Positions 39,425 through 45,251 of a stretch of 45,251 bases of DNA are shown piece by piece; within the stretch, counting starts at the first letter, position 1; each line of letters begins with the position of its first letter. This stretch comes from Lentisphaeria bacterium. Its GTDB lineage: Bacteria > Verrucomicrobiota > Lentisphaeria > Victivallales > Victivallaceae. The notes beneath the pieces were generated by a model. It made no database searches, had not been told where the DNA came from, and saw nothing but the letters and a program-made list of their open reading frames with translations. Location: positions 1-45,251 of the forward strand of contig JAFTUS010000134.1 of assembly GCA_017466125.1 (NCBI GenBank). The letters run 5' to 3'. Made by a program: the position numbers and the translations under genes.

Positions 39425-40132
39425 TCAGTATGCTGTTCCGCTTCCAGTCAGATTATTGCTGATTTTTACAGCGGTTTGCTTTACAAGTTCAAATGCTTTT
39501 TCAGACTGTTCCGGTTGGACTGCCAAGCCGAATGCCAGTGCGGGGAAACCGGGACAGCGGACGATGTGACCGAGAATGATTTTATCGTCCTTTTCAAAAC
39601 GGACAAAACCGTTTTTCCGCATCGTTTCGATTTCTTCCTTGGGATATTTTTCCAATTTCAACTCTTTCAGACAAATCTTTTTTGCCTCACGGTCATCAAG
39701 CGAAGAAAGCAGCAGACGTCCTGCGGCTGATTGCCAATGATCCATAAAGTGAAATTGTTTCCATGGCATAGTCATATAATAATCGCGGAAGTAGTAGGTG
39801 AGCATTATTCGCGTCGAGCCTTGCATTACTGCTGCATTCACCTGTGAAGTCAATGCTGTTGACAGTTGATAAATCGGTTCGGCAGCAGCATTGGCCATTT
39901 GTTTGTACAAACTGTCACGCGTTGCGATCGATACGATCATCGGACCGGCAATATAACCCTCTTTTCTGGAAATCTGTTCCAGATACCCCCGTTTGAGCAG
40001 TTCTCCCATGATCCGGGTACAGGTCGCAATATTGATGCCGACTCCTTCGGCAACTTCAGATGGGGTCACTCGTCTGCCGTTTTGCAGAACTACATATTCG
40101 AGAATATCAAATGTTTTGTGCAGTGATTTCAT
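39425..40132 (-). CDS. IclR-family transcriptional regulator
   Basis: 235 residues: winged helix at 1-62 (KSLHKTFDILEYVV, VTPSEVAEGVGINIATCTRIMGELLKRGYLEQ) and an IclR-type ligand-binding GAF-like domain (about 75-230, AAGRLLLSSLDDREAKKI, LAFGLAVQPEQ). It is encoded immediately upstream of the glycan cluster and is its probable regulator. The Shine-Dalgarno GGAG is 13 bp from the ATG, longer than usual, suggesting weak translation. Confidence 0.85.
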   Translation of the reverse strand: MKSLHKTFDILEYVVLQNGRRVTPSEVAEGVGINIATCTRIMGELLKRGYLEQISRKEGYIAGPMIVSIATRDSLYKQMANAAAEPIYQLSTALTSQVNAAVMQGSTRIMLTYYFRDYYMTMPWKQFHFMDHWQSAAGRLLLSSLDDREAKKICLKELKLEKYPKEEIETMRKNGFVRFEKDDKIILGHIVRCPGFPALAFGLAVQPEQSEKAFELVKQTAVKISNNLTGSGTAY

Positions 40133-40164
40133 AATATGAAATTATCTCCTTTCTTTTTGAAATA

Positions 40165-40193
40165 AATATATACCATTCTTGAAATTAATGCAA
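40165..40193 (-). promoter_or_regulatory. Promoter of the IclR gene
   Basis: Minus strand: TTGCAT (40193-40188), 17-bp spacer, TATATT (40170-40165). A TTGAAAT direct repeat 23 bp apart overlaps it. Confidence 0.55.
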
Positions 40194-40264
40194 GCGGAGA
40201 AATAAAAAAAATACACATTTTTTACACAGTCATCCCGTAAAATTTTGAAAACTTGACAAAAAAA

Positions 40265-40323
40265 GAAGATCCATGCTGCCTTTTGCTTTGCGACAAGGCG
40301 AAAGGAAAAACACATGGATCTTC
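40265..40323 (-). terminator. Long hairpin with T-tract, probable terminator
   Basis: GAAGATCCATG (40265-40275) is perfectly repeated in inverse as CATGGATCTTC (40313-40323). Inside is a second imperfect pair, CCTTTTGC/GCGAAAGG. On the minus strand the hairpin is followed by seven T. It would end transcription of the GntR/LacI gene. The rest of this 310-bp gap (40133-40442) holds the IclR promoter and no visible gene. Confidence 0.6.
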
Positions 40324-40442
40324 AAAAGAGTAAATGGTTATCCACAAAGACGGGGTAAGAAAAAATTGCTTCCGTTACGCTCAAACTATGTCAAAAAAAA
40401 GCCTTTTTCAAAAAATTACGGGATTTTTCTGAAATTTCTGTA

Positions 40443-41537
40443 TTATCTGCCGGATCTTTCGATCAGTTCGACCGGGAGCAGGCGGCATAAATCGGAAAGT
40501 TCGGGCCAGTTCAGCAGCATCTCCCCCGCCGCCTGCACCAGTTTTTCTGAACCTCCGCGCAGCGTTGTCAGCGGCGGATTTAAGCGGGAGGCAAAGGGCA
40601 GATCATCAAAACCGACCGGAAAGAAATCTCTGCCGATCTCAAGACCATTCTCTTCGGCAACAATATAAACATTCCGCGCCAGACGGTCGCAGAGACAGAA
40701 AACCGCCATGGGCAGCGGCGGAACTTCTTTTACGAAATCACGGAAACATTGCAGATAAAATTCGTTGGGACGCTGCTCCGCATCCGGTTCTTCATCATCA
40801 CAGGGAATAATATACTCTTCCGGTGAAAATCCGTAGTCCGTCATCGCCTCCGCCCATGCCCGGTAACGCAACAGACTTGTCACAGGCGTCTTGTATCCGT
40901 AAAACCAGACCGGCAGACCATGCTTTTGCAGCAGATGACGGACTCCGAGCATCGCTCCTGCATAATTGTCAAACATGACCACCGGCGTTTTCAACCCGGA
41001 AAGATAACGATCCAGCTGAAGGACCCGGACTCCCCGTTCCAACGCCCTTTCCAAAGCCTCCTGAACCGGCGGAGTATCCACCGGCATTAAAAGCAGAACC
41101 TCCTCCGGCGAAAGGTGGTCGATCAATTTCACCAGCGTCGGAATACTCTGACGGACATTGATGACCTTGAAAGGCAGATCGTTTTCACAGGCGAAACGTT
41201 CCAGAAAGTAGGAGATCTCCCCCTCCTGCATACTGTCGCACCAGCGGGCGTAAAAACAGTGTTTGAAATCGTTTTTGTTTCCGTTGCCGTTTTTCAACTG
41301 AAAGGAGGCATCCAGAAAGATCCCGCGGCGGGCAATATTGCGGACAACGCCCCGTTTTTCAAGTTCCAGAATGACGTGACGGATGGTATTGCGCGAGACA
41401 TCCAGCCGTTTGGAAAGAGCCAGTTCGTTTCCAAGACAGCCGCCGACTTGCAATGTTCCGGCAGAGAGTTCTTTTTCAATATTTTCCAGAACCTGCCGCT
41501 GACGGTTCGGAAAGTCCGTTATGTTGAGAGTTATCAT
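40443..41537 (-). CDS. GntR/LacI hybrid transcriptional regulator
   Basis: 364 residues from MITLNITDFPNRQ (41537), taken as the start because the promoter -10 lies just upstream and would be inside a longer frame. A GntR winged helix (about 10-75: GNELALSKRLDVSRNTIRHVILELEKRGVV) is joined to a LacI/periplasmic-binding sugar domain (VVMFDNYAGAMLGVRHLL, FFPVGFDDLPFASRLNPPLTTL). This is the AraR-type layout: a sugar-responsive repressor. It lies between two glycan units and has a palindrome within its own promoter. Confidence 0.88.
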   Translation of the reverse strand: MITLNITDFPNRQRQVLENIEKELSAGTLQVGGCLGNELALSKRLDVSRNTIRHVILELEKRGVVRNIARRGIFLDASFQLKNGNGNKNDFKHCFYARWCDSMQEGEISYFLERFACENDLPFKVINVRQSIPTLVKLIDHLSPEEVLLLMPVDTPPVQEALERALERGVRVLQLDRYLSGLKTPVVMFDNYAGAMLGVRHLLQKHGLPVWFYGYKTPVTSLLRYRAWAEAMTDYGFSPEEYIIPCDDEEPDAEQRPNEFYLQCFRDFVKEVPPLPMAVFCLCDRLARNVYIVAEENGLEIGRDFFPVGFDDLPFASRLNPPLTTLRGGSEKLVQAAGEMLLNWPELSDLCRLLPVELIERSGR

Positions 41538-41553
41538 TATCTTTTTTTGATTT

Positions 41554-41581
41554 ACTATACACAAAAATTTCCGGAAATCAA
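41554..41581 (-). promoter_or_regulatory. Promoter with internal operator of the GntR/LacI gene
   Basis: Minus strand: TTGATT (41581-41576), 16-bp spacer, TATAGT (41559-41554). A perfect 12-bp palindrome ATTTCCGGAAAT (41567-41578) overlaps the -35 and spacer, placed as an autorepression operator would be. Confidence 0.6.
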
Positions 41582-41588
41582 GCAATGT

Positions 41589-41613
41589 CTGAAAAAATTA
41601 CTCTTTTTTTCAG
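41589..41613 (-). terminator. AU-rich hairpin after the DUF4091-type gene
   Basis: CTGAAAAAA and TTTTTTCAG pair around a short loop, right after the stop at 41616. The stem is AU-rich, so termination may be incomplete. Confidence 0.45.
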
Positions 41614-41615
41614 GC

Positions 41616-43796
41616 TTATTGCGCTGAACTGCGGATAATATCAAGCAGTTCGTTGCGGCAGTTTTCAAAGACAAAAGGCTGATATTTCGCACGGGTGGAA
41701 CTCAAAATCGTCTTGACGATTTTTGCGATTTGAGCCTGTTTTGCCGCATCATTTTTACTGACTTCGGAGGCCTTCTGAAGAATAAGATAATCCTCCAGAC
41801 CGACTTGCCACATCTGCCAGCGGCGGCTGGCAAAACGGTTGCCCCGGGCATCCCGGTAGGTCGTGCCGTAATTCATCTCATTGACCGTATCACGGTACGC
41901 AGAGGGATTGGTGGTCCAGAATGCGCACCCGTTCAATTTTTCGTGCCATGCCAGCCACGGCTGCATCCGGTACACTTGCAGTTCCTGGGTCGGATTTGCG
42001 GTGCAGTTGTAGACCCATACCGGTTTTCCGGTACTTTTCATACGGTCGGTCGATTTTTTGAAACCGTAGTTGTAAGGCGCAAAGTGGTAGGTCTGCCGGG
42101 GACACCACACATCCAGATAAGGCGCGAATTTCTCAATTACTTTCACATCGTTGGAACACCAGTCCGAAAAGATCCGTACTTTGGGGTCATGAGCTTTAAT
42201 GGCTTTGGCGGCGGCGAGGAATGGTTCACTTAATATTTCGTCGTAAATTTCAAGGACCCAGTTGTTGTAATCCAATCCCTCTTTTTTCAGCAGGGCGGTC
42301 AACTGGTCGAGCCATTGTGCATACTCTTTTTGCCAGCCTTTTTCACGGACGAACCACACTTCGATCACCAACTGGATATCGGCGGGCTTCATCCGTTTTT
42401 TCAGTTCAGATATGACTTTTTGCAGGCGGGAGAAATCATATCCCTGCTGTTTGTGGGGGGCACTCAAGTGGACATGGAAGGTGTTGACACGGCTTTCCAG
42501 CATGAAATCCAGAAATGCCGGATTTGCCGCACTGGAATAATCCCAGTGAAAAACCGAAATCGGCATCCGGTCGGGCAGAGCAAAAGGTTCGACCGTCAGG
42601 GTCAATGCCATGGTGCGGACCGTGTAACGGCCGTCCAGAGGCGTCAGGATCATTTTCCCCGTGTACTTTCCTGCGGGAACACCTCTGGTGCGGAACCACG
42701 CCTGAATACCGATCGTCTCCTGATCGCCCATGTGCAGAATGGTGTCCGCCGTAATGGGGCGCGGGCAATCCGGAGAATACTGGATCGGCTGCAGGAAATT
42801 CAGTTGGGCGTATTTTGCGATATCTCCCGTGAGGCGCACCTGAAAATCCCGGGGGCCGCCGGAGGTGTTGCGCAGCAGCGTTAATACCGCTCCGTGGGCA
42901 TTTTGCGGCAGACGGATCGCGGCGGCGTTGCTGTCAACGGGAACGATCGGTGTTTCGTAGTTGAATGTCAGCATTTGCGGGAAAGCGCGCCATGCGATGC
43001 GGGAGTTGAAAATGCGCTGATTTTCTTTTTTGATTTCAGCAAGTTGTGCGGGGGAGTAGAATCGGCTCCGGAGTTTTTCCCCGAAAGCCTCAAGGCGTTT
43101 GGTGTGATCGAGTACGACCCGGTCATTTCCCATGCCTGATTTCTGAAAGCGGGCGAGTTCTTTCTGCCAGTTGTTTCTGATTTCATTGAAATCGATATTG
43201 AGGGTGGCGTCGAAGACTTCCCGGGGGATCTGCAAGGTGTATTGGGGCAGTGTTTTGGCGAGATTTTCATCAAATCCGTCCGTCCGAACGGAGACTTCGC
43301 CGATCCCCATGTAGCCGCCCTGTGAACCGTAATCCATTCCGAATGCCACAGAGACCATGCGGTTATTGGGGGCGCGGGTGATAACGGTTTTGACGAGTTG
43401 CCATTTCAGTTCCTGTCTGGCGGAATTCACCTCCCGGTGAACGACATCGCCGCCCCACTCCACATCTTCTGCAAGGCAGACTCTTGCGCACTTCGGGCGG
43501 TTGGAAAAGACTTGAGCCGTCACATAAAGTTTGGAGGCATTGCCCATTTCCTGTGCGGAAAAGTTTTTTACTGCAAAAAGCCAACTCCGCTGCTGCGGGG
43601 CGCAAACCAGCAGTGCGCCCAACTCTTTGTTGCCGCTGGCGGGAACCCAGCGCAGAGAGGCACTTTTATTTCCGGCATTTTTAACTTGCCACTCTTTCAG
43701 ATTGTGGTCATCGACCAGAAAGTTGGCACGGTAAAGTTCCTGTGCTGCGAGCGGAAAAACGACAAAAAGAGACAACAATGCGAGATGTTTCAGCAT
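41616..43796 (-). CDS. Exported DUF4091-type glycoside-hydrolase-like protein
   Basis: 726 residues from MLKHLALLSLFVVFPLAAQ, with GGAG 8 bp upstream. The signal peptide is 1-19. An N-terminal beta-sandwich (about 20-190) resembles a carbohydrate-binding module. A barrel region from about 410 (ISVFHWDYSS) carries YNNWVLEIYDEILSEP, with acidic residues in a catalytic-like place, and the ending RRWQMWQVGLEDYLILQKA is characteristic of DUF4091. The family is tied to GH-like enzymes but I cannot name a substrate. It follows the prepilin-like gene by 13 bp, so they form one unit. Confidence 0.72.
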   Translation of the reverse strand: MLKHLALLSLFVVFPLAAQELYRANFLVDDHNLKEWQVKNAGNKSASLRWVPASGNKELGALLVCAPQQRSWLFAVKNFSAQEMGNASKLYVTAQVFSNRPKCARVCLAEDVEWGGDVVHREVNSARQELKWQLVKTVITRAPNNRMVSVAFGMDYGSQGGYMGIGEVSVRTDGFDENLAKTLPQYTLQIPREVFDATLNIDFNEIRNNWQKELARFQKSGMGNDRVVLDHTKRLEAFGEKLRSRFYSPAQLAEIKKENQRIFNSRIAWRAFPQMLTFNYETPIVPVDSNAAAIRLPQNAHGAVLTLLRNTSGGPRDFQVRLTGDIAKYAQLNFLQPIQYSPDCPRPITADTILHMGDQETIGIQAWFRTRGVPAGKYTGKMILTPLDGRYTVRTMALTLTVEPFALPDRMPISVFHWDYSSAANPAFLDFMLESRVNTFHVHLSAPHKQQGYDFSRLQKVISELKKRMKPADIQLVIEVWFVREKGWQKEYAQWLDQLTALLKKEGLDYNNWVLEIYDEILSEPFLAAAKAIKAHDPKVRIFSDWCSNDVKVIEKFAPYLDVWCPRQTYHFAPYNYGFKKSTDRMKSTGKPVWVYNCTANPTQELQVYRMQPWLAWHEKLNGCAFWTTNPSAYRDTVNEMNYGTTYRDARGNRFASRRWQMWQVGLEDYLILQKASEVSKNDAAKQAQIAKIVKTILSSTRAKYQPFVFENCRNELLDIIRSSAQ

Positions 43797-43809
43797 GGTT
43801 TTACTCCGA

Positions 43810-44484
43810 TCAGAATACATGCCCGGGGCTGTAGATGTGCAAATACCAGTCCGTAATGAAGCCGTAGTCGTATTTGGGGAAGAAGATCTTCACGGTATTG
43901 GTGCCGTTATTGTTTTTTTCTGTGGAAACGTGACCGTCGAACCAGCAGACATTGGCGGTGGTATTGTGCCATGCAGCTACAAAACCGTTGTTGACGCGGG
44001 GATAGATGTCGTAAAACATACGGTTTTCATTTTTCTTGCAGCTGTCGCCGAACATAACAGCCATACCGGCATTTTTTATGCGCGGAGTCTTGTAGTATCC
44101 GATGGTATCGGTCAATGCGCCATAGGTATATCCCATATCCATTTTGCCATCGGCGTCTTTGACCACTCCGGCGGGAGAAGCGGGGCAGACGTAGGTATGT
44201 TCGGCAGTCAGGCCGTAGTTGTACAAACGGGTTCCGTATTTGATGCCGTTGATGCGGTTCGGAGGAGTGTAGTCATCATAATCATTACTGTACATAAGGG
44301 CTTGTGTGCCAAGTTGTTTCAGATTGTTGACACAGGCGATGGAGCGGGCGCGTTCTCTTGCCTTGTTCAGCGCGGGCAGAAGCATGGCGGCAAGAATTGC
44401 AATTATCGCAATTACGACCAGAAGTTCGATCAGGGTGAATTTACGCTGCTGAAGTGCGTTTTTGAAACCGGTACATTCTTTCAT
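43810..44484 (-). CDS. Prepilin-like (pseudopilin) protein heading the DUF4091 unit
   Basis: 224 residues from the ATG at 44484 (AAGGAGA 8 bp upstream). A 15-residue leader ([15 protein letters not shown]) precedes [21 protein letters not shown]; position -1 is Lys, not Gly. Then come [22 protein letters not shown], a CPASPAG segment and the terminal AAWHN...CWFDGHV motif (the H-x-DGHV box of this family). Same family as the genes at 38.6-39.4 kb and at the left edge. Only 13 bp separate it from the DUF4091-type gene. Confidence 0.87.
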   Translation of the reverse strand: MKECTGFKNALQQRKFTLIELLVVIAIIAILAAMLLPALNKARERARSIACVNNLKQLGTQALMYSNDYDDYTPPNRINGIKYGTRLYNYGLTAEHTYVCPASPAGVVKDADGKMDMGYTYGALTDTIGYYKTPRIKNAGMAVMFGDSCKKNENRMFYDIYPRVNNGFVAAWHNTTANVCWFDGHVSTEKNNNGTNTVKIFFPKYDYGFITDWYLHIYSPGHVF

Positions 44485-44560
44485 GTTCACGTCTCCTTGA
44501 TTTTTGATTTTGCGACTGTAAAAGTCATGATAATAAACCATTTATCGGAATGATTTATAT

Positions 44561-44590
44561 TGTCTTTTTATGTCCTTTTTTGTCTTTCTC
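44561..44590. repeat. Three 10-bp phased TGTC(T/C)TTT repeats in the leader
   Basis: TGTCTTTTTA, TGTCCTTTTT and TGTCTTTCTC follow each other without gaps at an exact 10-bp period, between the promoter and the start of the prepilin-like gene. Confidence 0.7.
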
Positions 44591-44595
44591 CGGAT

Positions 44596-44623
44596 AATAT
44601 ACCGCCTGAAAAGCAAAAATCAA
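44596..44623 (-). promoter_or_regulatory. Promoter of the prepilin-DUF4091 unit
   Basis: Minus strand: TTGATT (44623-44618), 16-bp spacer, TATATT (44601-44596), leaving a leader of about 100 nt before the ATG. The gap 44485-44804 holds this promoter, the phased repeats and a divergent promoter; no gene is seen in it. Confidence 0.6.
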
Positions 44624-44708
44624 GCCGTTTTTTTACAAAAAAGCAAAAAAATGCGCATCCAAAGTCCGGACTTGTCCGACAGTTTATTACAAATCGTTTC
44701 AATCATGC

Positions 44709-44736
44709 TTGTAAATCAGCAAACTGCTGTTATATT
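44709..44736 (+). promoter_or_regulatory. Promoter of the right-edge gene
   Basis: TTGTAA (44709-44714), 16-bp spacer, TATATT (44731-44736), about 70 bp before the ATG. Confidence 0.5.
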
Positions 44737-44804
44737 AGTTCAAAGTCGTTCTATTCTTTCAGAAAGAGTTGTTCAGGCAGGAAGGCGAGTACAGAAACAG
44801 GCAA

Positions 44805-45251
44805 ATGACAATGAAAATAAATGATAAAACGGTCAATGACGAAGAAGATATTCTTGCGGTGCTGGATGCCGTTGCATCCGGCGAGGAAGAGTTTGCCATT
44901 CTTGCCAAAAGTCCGAAGCGTTTTATTCAAACATCCGGAAATATGCTTGAATACAACAGCGGGCAGAAACTTTACAGTGCTGAAAATATTTCCAATGAAG
45001 ATATAAAAGCCGCATTTCTCGACTATTACCGGGGAAATGACGGATATAAAAAGTTTTTCCGCAAAACCTCTGCCAAAGCAAAGAAAGAGAGTTTCTCCGA
45101 TATTGTCCGGGAAACCTGGCACGACTTTCTGGATATTTGCATTTTTACGACCTTGCGTTTCTCACAAGACCGCATTTATTGCGGAATTGCATTATCCAGT
45201 TGGATTTTTTACAGCGTCTTTATTTTTGCCGGAATATTTCTGTTTGCGGTG
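44805..45251 (+). CDS. Unknown protein, N-terminal part (runs off right edge)
   Basis: An open frame of 149 codons to the window end, starting at ATG 44805 (or 44811, which is better spaced from AGG). The N-terminal 125 residues are charged (KINDKTVNDEEDILAVLDAV..., later KKFFRKTSAKAKKES), without a motif I recognise. A hydrophobic helix begins near residue 128 (YCGIALSSWIFYSVFIFAGIF) and continues to the edge, so this is probably a membrane protein with a soluble N-terminal domain. Codon use looks coding and a promoter precedes it. Confidence 0.6.
   Translation, partial: MTMKINDKTVNDEEDILAVLDAVASGEEEFAILAKSPKRFIQTSGNMLEYNSGQKLYSAENISNEDIKAAFLDYYRGNDGYKKFFRKTSAKAKKESFSDIVRETWHDFLDICIFTTLRFSQDRIYCGIALSSWIFYSVFIFAGIFLFAV

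Noticed and set aside
1..45251. tRNA or rRNA genes and insertion sequences
   Set aside because: I read the intergenic gaps and saw no cloverleaf, no transposase reading frame and no terminal repeats flanked by target duplications. A covariance-model scan could still find a missed small RNA.

Overview
The window looks like chromosomal DNA from a strictly anaerobic, diderm bacterium of the PVC group, most likely a gut-type Lentisphaerota (Victivallales-like). The taxonomic call is inference. It rests on LpxB (lipid A, so an outer membrane), a superoxide reductase/rubredoxin system with no catalase or SOD in view, a Stn-type electron-bifurcating transhydrogenase, and above all three prepilin-like genes with the [10 protein letters not shown]-terminus, which lead or accompany polysaccharide-related genes. 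No insertion sequence, phage gene, CRISPR array, tRNA or rRNA was seen.

Left part (1-8.2 kb): the 5' end of a prepilin-like gene runs off the left edge next to a regulator remnant. Then comes a fur/perR - desulfoferrodoxin - rubredoxin - lipoprotein operon closed by a terminator. A divergent lpxB/deoxyribosyltransferase-like pair follows, then a three-gene operon (4052-8234) whose domain composition matches the Sporomusa-type Nfn (StnABC) transhydrogenase. That complex would exchange electrons between NADH, NADPH and ferredoxin.

Middle (8.2-28.4 kb): mostly housekeeping. A plus-strand operon holds ftsQ, a membrane metallophosphoesterase, a CBS/DRTGG inorganic pyrophosphatase and trmO. It converges on a minus-strand operon of nine tightly packed genes (hom, aspartokinase, zupT, proS, nifU-like, prfB, histidine phosphatase, ClC, nfo). 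Then come an rsmB-like rRNA methyltransferase, trmL, a small acidic membrane protein, a convergent ridA-ilvA pair in which RidA would clear the reactive enamine made by IlvA, and a secreted thioredoxin-like protein.

Right part (28.4-45.2 kb): accessory carbohydrate region, almost all on the minus strand. Transcription runs from right to left: prepilin-like gene then a DUF4091-type secreted protein; a GntR/LacI hybrid regulator with a palindrome inside its own promoter; an IclR regulator; a second prepilin-like gene followed by GH16, a serine hydrolase, a secreted DUF4838 protein and GH20; then two sodium:solute symporters. The likely logic is surface or periplasmic capture of a glycan, uptake of small products by the symporters and regulation by the two repressor-type proteins. 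A plus-strand protein of unknown function runs off the right edge.

Promoters fit one pattern through the whole window: TTGAtt/TTGaaa, 16-18 bp, TATATT/TATAGT/TAAATT. This made most transcription starts readable.
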